Below, in pieces: positions 1-6,265 of a stretch of DNA of 8,607 nucleotides. The notes beneath the pieces were generated by a model. It was not told where the DNA came from. It ran no database searches and saw only the letters and a program-made list of their open reading frames with translations. Each line of letters starts with the position of its first letter. Within the stretch, counting starts at the first letter, position 1. Origin of the DNA: Negativicutes bacterium UBA1444 (lineage in GTDB: Bacteria; Bacillota; Negativicutes; UBA1444); assembly GCA_002329525.1 (NCBI GenBank), contig DCTI01000237.1:5854-14460 (forward strand), given 5' to 3'. The position numbers were made by a program, and so were the translations under genes.

Positions 1-8
1 ATGTTCAT
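1..8 (-). CDS. Start of a minus-strand gene running off the left edge (first codons only)
   Basis: The minus strand reads ATG AAC AT before the window ends, so only Met-Asn and part of a third codon are visible. The start is supported by an AGGGAG Shine-Dalgarno sequence at 22-17, 8 nt upstream, and by a near-consensus promoter at 91-119. The product cannot be named. Because it lies directly downstream of niaR, behind its own promoter and a repeat-containing leader, an NAD-biosynthesis or niacin-transport gene is a reasonable guess, but this is inference from position only. Confidence 0.45.
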
Positions 9-16
9 CGGTCACG

Positions 17-22
17 CTCCCT
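17..22 (-). promoter_or_regulatory. Shine-Dalgarno site for the off-edge gene
   Basis: The minus strand reads AGGGAG, then 8 nt, then ATG at 8-6. It is the main reason for calling a gene start at the very edge of the window. Confidence 0.5.
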
Positions 23-53
23 TTTTACGAAATACACTGTGCCGCCGAGCCAT

Positions 54-79
54 TTGTCATTACACGTGTCTTGTCATTA
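54..79 (-). promoter_or_regulatory. Tandem-repeat operator candidate in the leader of the off-edge gene
   Basis: On the minus strand the 9-mer TAATGACAA occurs twice, at 79-71 and 62-54, with a 17-bp period. Between and overlapping them is the 8-bp palindrome ACACGTGT (62-69). The block lies just downstream of the -10 box at 91-96, roughly over the expected transcription start, which is where a repressor would block transcription. The neighbouring gene encodes a NiaR-type regulator, so this could be its operator. That link is inferred from proximity, not from a checked binding motif. Confidence 0.4.
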
Positions 80-83
80 ATGA

Positions 84-126
84 TAAAAATATTATACGGC
101 TGCCCCATTGTTTTGACAAGCCGTAT
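84..126 (-). terminator. Probable rho-independent terminator downstream of niaR
   Basis: On the minus strand a perfect 8-bp stem, ATACGGCT (126-119) with AGCCGTAT (101-94), is followed by the T-rich tract AATATTTTTA. The loop is long (17 nt), although a short TTG/CAA pairing inside it could extend the structure. It lies about 20 nt after the niaR stop codon. The same bases carry a strong promoter, so the hairpin may be partly coincidental. Confidence 0.5.
91..119 (-). promoter_or_regulatory. Near-consensus SigA-type promoter for the off-edge gene
   Basis: The minus strand has a -35 box TTGTCA (119-114, five of six consensus bases) and a -10 box TATAAT (96-91, perfect), separated by exactly 17 nt. 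Transcription would start near position 84 and give a leader of about 75 nt before the ATG at 8. The promoter shares its sequence with the terminator hairpin at 94-126. Confidence 0.65.
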
Positions 127-146
127 CGGTAAATTCGAACCGTGCG

Positions 147-665
147 TTATTTAAACAGGATTCCCCGATTGTCGAGTTCAGCTTCAATTCGCTGCAAAAC
201 CGCCAGTGACGGCACCTCGATCGTATGCAGATGGACACCGCCGGTGACTGAGGACAGGGGTGCCGCGCCGCTATTCCGCAGCTTATCCATGAACTCCTCT
301 ATTTCGCGGCGTGAACAAAGCATCAACGTTCCCCGCAGTTCACCATAAACAGGGTGCTCGACAATTACATCCCGAATCTTTCCGCCATTGTCGACAATCA
401 CATATAGTTCTTCCGCCAACTTATCCCACCCATGTTGGCAAGCGACCGTCGCCGTCCGGGTCTGGGTTTTCAGCAATTGCGACGCTATCAGATATCCCTG
501 CGGAGTGGCAAGGATATCAACGCCGGCCGCCCGGAGAATTGCAACGTCCCCCACCACTACCTGCCGACTGACTCCGAAAGTTTGCGCCAGAGCTGCGCCC
601 GTCACCGGAGCTCCTGCCGCTTTCAGCTTTTCCATCAATTGTTCTCGTCGCTCTCTGGCCTCCAC
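147..665 (-). CDS. niaR: NiaR-type niacin-responsive transcriptional repressor (HTH_11 + 3H domain)
   Basis: A 172-aa protein, full length for the family. An N-terminal winged helix-turn-helix spans about residues 5-60, with a recognition region around TFGVSRQVVVGDVAILRAAG. A 3H domain follows, with its characteristic histidines: H78, H104 in VEHPVYG, and H145 and H147 in GGVHLHTIE. H78, E86, H145 and H147 match the positions known as metal ligands in the Thermotoga maritima homologue TM1602. Family members (B. subtilis YrxA) repress NAD biosynthesis and niacin uptake genes when nicotinic acid is available. The start is GTG, chosen because a GGAGG sits 7 nt upstream and no in-frame ATG lies nearby upstream; the next internal Met is residue 11. 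It begins 34 nt after the HD-GYP stop, so co-transcription is likely. A terminator follows. Confidence 0.9.
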   Translation of the reverse strand: MEARERREQLMEKLKAAGAPVTGAALAQTFGVSRQVVVGDVAILRAAGVDILATPQGYLIASQLLKTQTRTATVACQHGWDKLAEELYVIVDNGGKIRDVIVEHPVYGELRGTLMLCSRREIEEFMDKLRNSGAAPLSSVTGGVHLHTIEVPSLAVLQRIEAELDNRGILFK

Positions 666-699
666 CTTTCATCCTCCATTGGCAGTGCGCCAAAATTAT

Positions 700-1797
700 T
701 CAGGACAACAGCCAATCCATAATTTCCTGGTCTTTCAGAACTTTGACAATATACCGACTCGGCATCTTGGCGAGGTCGATCGATTCCCGTTCCTTGCGAC
801 GGTTGCCCCAGGCATCCGTCAACAGCTGCAGGCGAGGCCGGGCGGGGTTCTGAACACTGACCGACTCCACCTCACAGATTTCCTGTGTGTCCAGTTGCAC
901 CAAACAGCCCTGCGGATAAGGCGCCACGCAGGACGCAAACTGCGCCACAATGTCCGGATCCAGCAGGCGGCCGGCCAGCGCATGCAGAATGCTTACGGCT
1001 TCGTGCGGCAGATAGTAGTGACGGAACGGCCGATCTGACAGCAACGCGTCGAACATGTCCGCCACGCTGGCGATGCGGGCGAATTCGTGAATTTCCGCAC
1101 CGGCAATTCCCCTGGGATAGCCTTTACCGTCAAAGCTTTCATGATGCTGATACGCCACATGCAGAGACGGCGCCGGCAACCCCCGCATTTTTTTGCGCAA
1201 CCCTTCGAACCCGGCTTCCGGATGTTTCTTGACTTCCAGCATTTCCGCCGGTTCCAGCTTGCCTTTCTTGCGCAGGAGTTCCTGGGGCAGCAGCATTTCG
1301 CCGATATCCATGACCAGCGCACCAATCGCCAGTTCGTGCAGTTTGGTCGGCGGATACTCCATTTTCAGGGCCGTCAACACCGACAAAACCGCCACATTGA
1401 ATACATGCGCCGGCAAGTAAGTTTCCGGCGTCCGCAGATCCACCAATTGAAACAATTGATTCCGGTTGAAGATGACCTCGTTCACTAGTTTGGACGCCAA
1501 ATCCCGCAATGGATTGCCGTCCACTTCGTTTTTCATCCGAAAATCGTCATACACACGCCGGAGGATTTTCAAAGCTTCCGCCCGAAAAGCCAGGCTTGCC
1601 GGCTCCGACGACGGAGCCGGCTGTCCCAGGTAGGGCAAATGCAAATAAACCGAACCGAAGCCCAGATTGTGCATTAGCTGAATATGATGTTCCTGCAATG
1701 CGCCCCTTGCCCGGATCAACACCCGGCCGGCGGGGTCGAGAATATCGACGGCCGAAATCATCTCCGGCCGAACACTGTCCATCGCCAGTCTCTGCAT
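700..1797 (-). CDS. HD-GYP domain protein with a degenerate HD motif (cyclic-di-GMP signalling family)
   Basis: A 365-aa predicted cytoplasmic protein with no membrane segment. An N-terminal regulatory region (about 1-110) contains the stretch SVRPEMISAVDILDPAGRVL. The HD-GYP domain covers about 115-300, and a small C-terminal domain begins near VAPYPQGC. The GYP part is intact: HP at 192-193, HHESFDGKGYPRG with H218/H219 and GYP at 226-228, then VADMFDALLSDRPFRH. The early histidine H131 is also present. The usual HDIGK reads MDIGE (M163, D164, E167), so the metal-binding histidine is lost and c-di-GMP hydrolysis is doubtful. The ATG at 1797 was chosen because AGGGGGC precedes it by 6-7 nt; a longer frame from 1914 would overlap the upstream peptidase gene and bypass the promoter. 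niaR follows after 34 nt. Confidence 0.85.
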   Translation of the reverse strand: MQRLAMDSVRPEMISAVDILDPAGRVLIRARGALQEHHIQLMHNLGFGSVYLHLPYLGQPAPSSEPASLAFRAEALKILRRVYDDFRMKNEVDGNPLRDLASKLVNEVIFNRNQLFQLVDLRTPETYLPAHVFNVAVLSVLTALKMEYPPTKLHELAIGALVMDIGEMLLPQELLRKKGKLEPAEMLEVKKHPEAGFEGLRKKMRGLPAPSLHVAYQHHESFDGKGYPRGIAGAEIHEFARIASVADMFDALLSDRPFRHYYLPHEAVSILHALAGRLLDPDIVAQFASCVAPYPQGCLVQLDTQEICEVESVSVQNPARPRLQLLTDAWGNRRKERESIDLAKMPSRYIVKVLKDQEIMDWLLS

Positions 1798-1813
1798 CCG
1801 TTGCCCCCTGCTG

Positions 1814-1837
1814 TACAATAAATTGGCTTTTATTGTA
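1814..1837. repeat. Perfect 9-bp inverted repeat overlapping the HD-GYP promoter (operator candidate)
   Basis: TACAATAAA (1814-1822) and TTTATTGTA (1829-1837) are exact reverse complements separated by 6 nt. On the minus strand one arm contains the -10 box and the other lies at about +1 to +12. The A+T-rich arms would make a poor terminator and no T-run follows, so a dimeric repressor site is more likely than a hairpin. The regulator is unknown. Confidence 0.45.
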
Positions 1838-1860
1838 GCACATTTCGGTTTTTGTTGAAA
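1832..1860 (-). promoter_or_regulatory. Promoter for the HD-GYP–niaR transcript
   Basis: On the minus strand there is an extended -10, TGC followed by TACAAT (1837-1832). A weak -35 lies 16-17 nt upstream, TTTCAA (1860-1855) or TTCAAC (1859-1854). Transcription would start near 1825, about 28 nt before the ATG at 1797. It lies in the 104-nt gap after the S9 peptidase gene, so the downstream pair can be expressed separately from the peptidase operon. Confidence 0.5.
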
Positions 1861-1901
1861 AGAAACCCGATACGCAGTGGACGATGTCGGTTTTGTCGGC
1901 C

Positions 1902-3788
1902 CTATTGCAGGCATCCCTGCAAGAACTTCTCCATCGCTTCGTAGAATTCGAACCGGTTCTCCTCATTGCGGAAACCGTGTCCTTCGTTGTCCTTCACCAT
2001 GTACTCCACCTTGACGCCGCGTGCCGCCAACGCCGCCACCATCTGGTCGGATTCGGCCTTGTTCACCCGGGGATCGCGCGCGCCCTGGGCAATGAACAGC
2101 GGCGCCTTGATCTTGTCCGCATGGAACACCGGCGACACGGACCGCAGCAGCTCCTCGTCCTTCTCCGGATGGCCCACCTTCTCATAAAACTCCGCCATCA
2201 GCGGTTTCCAATAGGGCGGAATCGTCTTCATCAGGGTGAAGATGTTGGACACACCGACGTAATCGATGCCGCAGGCGTAAACCTCGGGCGTGAAGGCCAG
2301 TCCGGCCAGCACCGCATATCCGCCGTAACTGCCGCCATAAATCGCCACCCGTTTCGGGTCGGCAATCCCCTGTTTGATCAGCCATTCCACGCCGTCAGTA
2401 ATATCATCCTGCATTTTCCGGCCCCATTGCTTGAAGCCGGCTTCCCAGAAGGCCCGGCCGTAACCGGTCGACCCGCGGTAGTTCATCTGAAGAACGGCAA
2501 AGCCCCGGTTGGCCAGCAGCTGGACTTCCGAGTTGAAGCCCCAGGTGTCCCGGACCCACGGCCCGCCGTGCGGATTCACGACGACCGGCAGATTCCTGGC
2601 TTCTTTCCCCTTCGGCAAGGTCAAATAGCCGTGGATCGTCAGCCCGTCGCGGCTCTTGAAGGAAATCGGCCGCATGTCCGCCATGTCCTGTTCGTTCAGC
2701 CACGGCGATAAATCCCGCCACTTCTTCAGCGCGCCGGTTTTCTCGTTGAACAGATAATAGGCGCCGCGGGACTTGTCGCTGTAGGTACGGACGACAAACT
2801 GTTCCTCCGCCTTGTCGATGGATGTCAGCGCCACTTCGTAGCCGGGCAGCTGTTTTTCCAACGTAGCGTAAATCTTGCGGATCTTGTCATCGAAAAAATG
2901 CCGATGGCTCTTGTCCGTTGTATAGCCGACGCTGGTCAGGACCTTGCGCAGTCGCGACCAGCCGGCGCCGCCCACATCCACTTCGGGATGGGCAAACATT
3001 GTCTGGATTTCCTTGCCGGTCGCCGGATCGATCAGCACCAGCGCTTTGCGGTCCCGGCCGATATTCGATGTCGCATACAGATGCCGGTTGTCCGCCGAAA
3101 AGAAGTACGGCGACACCTGGTCCTTGAAGCCGGTCGTGATAATCGGCCGAAACTCCTGCTGTTCGGTGTCCCGGTACAGGAGAATGTTCCGGTTTTGCTC
3201 AGCGTCCTTGGCCAGCGCCACCCGGACCTTGCCCGCGTGATCCGTCAAGTAGCCGATGTAGTTGCCTGGATTTTCCGCCACCAAAGTCATTTCGCCGGTC
3301 TTCACATTCAGTCGGTACACATCGAATACATCCAGCCGTCGCTGGTTCATGTCGATCAGGACTTCGTCCTCAATATCCTCCAGATCGTCGACAATGCCGG
3401 CCCGGATACCGGGAAACGGCGTCAGGTCGCGGGTCTGTCCGGAAACGATGTCCACCGCGTACAGGTGGTAGTTTTCGTCGCCGCCGTCATCTTTCAGATA
3501 GATCAGGGTATTGGCGTTCTTCCAGAAGTACCCGCCGATGTCGCGGTCCCGGACATCCGTCACCTGCCGGGGTTTTTCCCCGTTCACTTCCTGAACGAAC
3601 AGATTCAGCCGCCGTTCCACCGGTGCCAGGAAGGCCACCTGTTTGCCGTCCGGCGACAGTTCCAACGACGACAGTTCCGGATTCCGGAAAAAATCCCGCA
3701 GCGGAATCTGCGGCGCCGTCTCGCCGGTCGCCAGTCCGCCCATCGAAATGCTCATTACCAAAATGAAAACCCACCTTCGCCAGTTCAT
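1902..3788 (-). CDS. Exported S9-family serine peptidase (prolyl oligopeptidase / acylaminoacyl-peptidase type)
   Basis: A 628-aa protein. Residues 1 to about 22-25 form a signal peptide (WRRW, then a hydrophobic core ending GGLATG) without a lipobox cysteine, so the enzyme probably acts outside the membrane. An N-terminal beta-propeller follows, with WD40/TolB-like strands such as SSLELSPDGKQVAFLAP. The alpha/beta-hydrolase starts near residue 373. The catalytic triad is visible: S487 in GGSYGGYA, D572 in QGARDPRV and H604 in NEGHGF. The HGGP oxyanion-region motif is also present (NPHGGPW). Family members (COG1506) cleave short peptides from the N-terminus. The exact specificity cannot be read from sequence. 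The start at 3788 was chosen for its GGAGG 8 nt upstream and for the signal peptide that begins there; a frame open from 3872 would overlap pcp. It is the last gene of the operon, 43 nt after pcp. Confidence 0.88.
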   Translation of the reverse strand: MNWRRWVFILVMSISMGGLATGETAPQIPLRDFFRNPELSSLELSPDGKQVAFLAPVERRLNLFVQEVNGEKPRQVTDVRDRDIGGYFWKNANTLIYLKDDGGDENYHLYAVDIVSGQTRDLTPFPGIRAGIVDDLEDIEDEVLIDMNQRRLDVFDVYRLNVKTGEMTLVAENPGNYIGYLTDHAGKVRVALAKDAEQNRNILLYRDTEQQEFRPIITTGFKDQVSPYFFSADNRHLYATSNIGRDRKALVLIDPATGKEIQTMFAHPEVDVGGAGWSRLRKVLTSVGYTTDKSHRHFFDDKIRKIYATLEKQLPGYEVALTSIDKAEEQFVVRTYSDKSRGAYYLFNEKTGALKKWRDLSPWLNEQDMADMRPISFKSRDGLTIHGYLTLPKGKEARNLPVVVNPHGGPWVRDTWGFNSEVQLLANRGFAVLQMNYRGSTGYGRAFWEAGFKQWGRKMQDDITDGVEWLIKQGIADPKRVAIYGGSYGGYAVLAGLAFTPEVYACGIDYVGVSNIFTLMKTIPPYWKPLMAEFYEKVGHPEKDEELLRSVSPVFHADKIKAPLFIAQGARDPRVNKAESDQMVAALAARGVKVEYMVKDNEGHGFRNEENRFEFYEAMEKFLQGCLQ

Positions 3789-3831
3789 TTTCAGTTCCTC
3801 CATCAAGTTATCGGCCATTGGCGGCCGCCAG

Positions 3832-4479
3832 TCAATGCGTCTTGCCGTCCCCGGCCGCAATATCGGTTTCATGGGCCATAGCGGCGTTCAATGCCACTTC
3901 CAGCCCTTTCACGATCGTCTCCACGGCCATGCTCGGTTGTCCGCCCAGCCGGGCCGCTTGCTCCGGCAGATACGGAATATGGACGAATCCGCCTCTGATC
4001 TTGTTGCCATGCTGCGCCAGATGGTTCATCAGGCCGTAGAAAAGGTGGTTGCATACGAACGTGCCGGCCGAATTCGAGACCGAGGCGGGAATTCCGGCAC
4101 CCCGCATCGCCATGACCATTGCCTTGATCGGCAACGTACTCCAGTATGCGGCCGGCGCCCCCGCCACGATCGGTTCGTCAACCGGCTGGAAGCCGCCGTT
4201 GTCGGGAATACGGAAATCGTCCACATTGATCGCCACCCGCTCCGGCGTAATCTCGAGCCGGCCGCCGGCCTGCCCCACGGCCAGGATCAACACCGGATCG
4301 GTTTCCGCAATGAAGTTCTCAATCGCGCGGATTGCCTCGAAACGGGTCACCGGCAGCTCCCGCGTCGCAATACTGCATCCTTCCACAATTCGCCCATCCA
4401 ACAGCCTGATTGCTTCCAACGCCGGATTCACCGGCTCGCCGCCGAACGGTCCAAAACCGGCCACCAAAATATTTCGCAC
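3832..4479 (-). CDS. pcp: Pyroglutamyl-peptidase I (pyrrolidone-carboxylate peptidase, C15 family)
   Basis: A 215-aa cytoplasmic cysteine peptidase that removes an N-terminal 5-oxoproline (pyroglutamate) from peptides. The N-terminus MRNILVAGFGPFGGEPVNP is typical of the family. The catalytic triad is in the expected places: E80 in ITPERVAIN, C143 in SAGTFVCNHLFY and H167 in GGFVHIPYLPEQ. The length matches the usual 200-215 aa. The start codon is GTG, supported by a GGGGAG ribosome-binding site 7 nt upstream; an out-of-frame ATG at 4486-4484 lies between them and is not used. The gene follows the DUF979 gene by 21 nt and precedes the S9 peptidase by 43 nt, so it belongs to the four-gene operon. 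Released pyroglutamate would need a 5-oxoprolinase, which is not encoded in this window. Confidence 0.95.
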   Translation of the reverse strand: MRNILVAGFGPFGGEPVNPALEAIRLLDGRIVEGCSIATRELPVTRFEAIRAIENFIAETDPVLILAVGQAGGRLEITPERVAINVDDFRIPDNGGFQPVDEPIVAGAPAAYWSTLPIKAMVMAMRGAGIPASVSNSAGTFVCNHLFYGLMNHLAQHGNKIRGGFVHIPYLPEQAARLGGQPSMAVETIVKGLEVALNAAMAHETDIAAGDGKTH

Positions 4480-4500
4480 GCTTCATCTCCCCTTCAAGCC

Positions 4501-5427
4501 TTATTTCCCCGGAAACGCCAAAAAGTACATCAAGCAGATATTGACGATCAGCAAGGGAACCGCTGTCATCACCTGGGCCCGGATGACCCCGTTCTTATCC
4601 GACATCTCCAGCAATGCCGCCGGAACCACGTTAAAGTTAGCCGCCATCGGCGTCATCAATGTACCGCAATAGCCGGACAGCATGGCGATGACACCGGCAA
4701 TGGCGGGATCCGCCCCGTGCAGCTTGACCACCAGCGGAATACCAATGCCGGTCGTAATAACGGCAAAAGCCGCAAATGCATTACCCATGACCATCGTAAA
4801 CAGGGCCATGCCGACACAATAGGCGATGACCGTGGCCAGGCGCACATCCACCGGCACGACGGCCGACACCATTTCGGCTACGACCTTGCCCACTCCGGCC
4901 TTGTCGAACAGAAAGCCCAAGGCCGCCAGGAACTGCGAGAGAATGATGGCCCAGCCGACTGCATCCAGCATTCGTCGTCCCTCTTGAAAAGCCTGTACCG
5001 GCATCACTCGCGTCAACAGGAAAGCCAGCACCAGACCGACAATGGACCCGATGCCCAGTCCGATCAGGGCACCCATTTTCGGCGCCAGCCAGGCGACCAG
5101 AAAAGTCACCAACGGTACCGCGAGCGCCGGCCCAAACAACCACATGCCGTACTTGTCAGCCATTTTCCGCCGAAACTCGGCGGTTGCGCTCAGATAGTCC
5201 CCTGTTCCCATCCATTTGGCCCCGGCGATCAGCGCCATGACTACCACCATTCCGCCAACCACCGCCGGCGGGATTTCTTTCCCCCAGATGAAGGATATGC
5301 CGTAAAGCCCCCAAAAGGCCGCGGTACCCCATTTGCCAGACTGTTTTTTATCGGTCAGCGTCAAGACGGTAAAAATCAGCAGAAATACGCCTGTCACCGC
5401 ATAGATTTGATCCAGCGTAACATTCAT
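4501..5427 (-). CDS. DUF979 family membrane protein (probable half of a two-part transporter)
   Basis: A 308-aa polytopic membrane protein with about eight or nine hydrophobic segments. Visible conserved stretches include RMLDAVGWAIILSQFLAALG (152-171), MGNAFAAFAVITTGIG (214-229) and GYCGTLMTPMAANFN (252-266). The last two, glycine/asparagine/proline-rich and inside hydrophobic context, resemble re-entrant or substrate-binding loops of ion-coupled carriers. The family has no assigned biochemical function that I can state with certainty. It overlaps the DUF969 stop codon by 4 nt (ATGA), which points to translational coupling and a joint complex; its own GGGAGG lies 9 nt upstream of the ATG. 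Together with pcp downstream, the likely role is uptake of 5-oxoproline, pyroglutamyl peptides or a related compound; the substrate is inferred. Confidence 0.85.
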   Translation of the reverse strand: MNVTLDQIYAVTGVFLLIFTVLTLTDKKQSGKWGTAAFWGLYGISFIWGKEIPPAVVGGMVVVMALIAGAKWMGTGDYLSATAEFRRKMADKYGMWLFGPALAVPLVTFLVAWLAPKMGALIGLGIGSIVGLVLAFLLTRVMPVQAFQEGRRMLDAVGWAIILSQFLAALGFLFDKAGVGKVVAEMVSAVVPVDVRLATVIAYCVGMALFTMVMGNAFAAFAVITTGIGIPLVVKLHGADPAIAGVIAMLSGYCGTLMTPMAANFNVVPAALLEMSDKNGVIRAQVMTAVPLLIVNICLMYFLAFPGK

Positions 5428-6104
5428 CCCCGATCGCCTCCCTTGTTTTTCCCGGCGGCCCGGATCGCCCGGTCCAGCAGCAGGAATCGCGCCAAGGCAA
5501 TGGCCGAAGCCGCAATCGCCGACGGAATCGCATACTGGGACATCACCAGCAAATCAACTTTGTAACCGGCATTCTCCATGACCCCTTTGATCAGCAACAA
5601 GCCGCCCGCTGCCGGAAATATCAATTGTCCAAAAAAGTTACCGTAATTCTCCGCCGAAGCCGACATTCCCCGGATCCGGTCCAACCAGCCCGCGTTGCTC
5701 ACGCCTTCCCGAGCCGCCGCGGCCTCGGTCATCGGCGCAATGATCGGCCGGATGAAGCTGGGGTGTCCGCCCAGCTGCAGGCCCAATCCCACCGTGACCT
5801 GACGGAACAACTGGTAAACAAACATCACCCGTCCCGCCGTCAACGTCTTCATGCTGCGGATGATATCCTCAGCCTTTTCCCGCAGGCCAAACCGTTCCAG
5901 AACCCCGATCACCGGCAAAACCAGCACCAGCAGGGACATGTACCGGTTCGTCACAAACGCCTGACCAATGGCGGACAAAATCTCCAGCGGGGACATTCCC
6001 GCCACCAGTCCGGTGGCAAAGCCCGCTGCCAGGACCACCAACAGGGGATTAAAACGAAACAACAGTCCGGCGATAACAATGACTACTCCAATCAGTTTGA
6101 TCAA
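5424..6104 (-). CDS. DUF969 family membrane protein (probable partner half of the transporter)
   Basis: A 226-aa polytopic membrane protein, first gene of the operon. Hydrophobic segments lie near residues 4-16, 20-37, 54-68, 155-173 and 186-210. The most distinctive motif is QLGGHPSFIRPIIAPMTEAA (110-129), followed by ENYGNFFGQLIFPAAGG (152-168). Both look like functional loops in a carrier. The start codon is TTG, supported by a perfect AAGGAGG 8 nt upstream (6119-6113); no competing ATG fits. DUF969 and DUF979 commonly occur side by side, and here they overlap by 4 nt, so they probably form one transporter. No convincing -35/-10 pair was found upstream on this strand, although the 212-bp divergent region must hold one. 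Function is inferred from context. Confidence 0.85.
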   Translation of the reverse strand: MIKLIGVVIVIAGLLFRFNPLLVVLAAGFATGLVAGMSPLEILSAIGQAFVTNRYMSLLVLVLPVIGVLERFGLREKAEDIIRSMKTLTAGRVMFVYQLFRQVTVGLGLQLGGHPSFIRPIIAPMTEAAAAREGVSNAGWLDRIRGMSASAENYGNFFGQLIFPAAGGLLLIKGVMENAGYKVDLLVMSQYAIPSAIAASAIALARFLLLDRAIRAAGKNKGGDRG

Positions 6105-6112
6105 AATCCTGT

Positions 6113-6119
6113 CCTCCTT
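6113..6119 (-). promoter_or_regulatory. Shine-Dalgarno site fixing the TTG start of the DUF969 gene
   Basis: AAGGAGG on the minus strand, 8 nt before TTG at 6104-6102. It is the strongest ribosome-binding site in the operon and decides the non-ATG start. Confidence 0.75.
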
Positions 6120-6145
6120 CGCTGTCGTTCAGATTCCTGCCGCAA

Positions 6146-6160
6146 CCACATCATTTGTGG
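6146..6160. repeat. Small inverted repeat in the divergent intergenic region
   Basis: CCACA (6146-6150) and TGTGG (6156-6160) are exact reverse complements 5 nt apart. They lie about 40-55 nt upstream of the DUF969 start, within its likely leader or promoter. It is short enough to be chance. Confidence 0.25.
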
Positions 6161-6200
6161 GTTTGCACTATTTCATGTTCCACACTCTTTCGCCGACTCC

Positions 6201-6216
6201 TGCCGGAAATCCGGCA
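6201..6216. repeat. Perfect 7-bp inverted repeat between the DUF969 operon and htpG
   Basis: TGCCGGA (6201-6207) and TCCGGCA (6210-6216) are exact reverse complements with a 2-nt centre. Neither strand has a T-run after it, so it is not a standard terminator. Its place between two divergent genes and its dimer-site shape make it an operator candidate. Confidence 0.35.
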
Positions 6217-6230
6217 AGAACCCAAAAAAT

Positions 6231-6259
6231 GCAAAGTTTGCCCCGTGCCCGGCAAAGTT
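6231..6259 (+). repeat. Direct repeat GCAAAGTT upstream of the htpG -10 box
   Basis: GCAAAGTT occurs at 6231-6238 and again at 6252-6259, a 21-bp period equal to two helical turns. The same stretch can be read as an inverted repeat, TTTGCC (6237-6242) with GGCAAA (6251-6256). It covers the expected -35 region of htpG, so a regulator bound here would face RNA polymerase. It does not match the CIRCE (HrcA) or CtsR operators. Confidence 0.35.
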
Positions 6260-6265
6260 CTTCTG

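Noticed and set aside
113..118. Plus-strand TTGACA as a -35 box
   Set aside because: No -10 hexamer lies at a suitable distance downstream and no plus-strand gene follows; the same bases serve as the -35 of the minus-strand promoter.
1798..1914. Upstream start for the HD-GYP protein at 1914
   Set aside because: It would overlap the end of the S9 gene, include the predicted promoter in the coding region, and add residues unlike the family. The ATG at 1797 has a good ribosome-binding site.
1902..2711. A 275-aa plus-strand open frame (1884-2711) and similar ones opposite the S9 peptidase
   Set aside because: All are shadows of the S9 gene, whose catalytic motifs and signal peptide are unmistakable on the minus strand.
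3789..3872. Upstream start for the S9 peptidase at 3872
   Set aside because: It would overlap pcp and place 28 charged residues before the signal peptide. GGAGG stands 8 nt before the ATG at 3788.
3643..5565. A 640-aa open frame on the plus strand across pcp and the DUF979 gene
   Set aside because: It is antisense to three well-supported genes, its composition is rich in His, Arg, Gln and Pro as expected of a shadow frame, and it has no recognisable domain.
6161..6190. Possible CIRCE element around TTTGCACTATTTCATG
   Set aside because: Only a few bases resemble the CIRCE arm and there is no complementary GAGTGC arm at 9-nt spacing.
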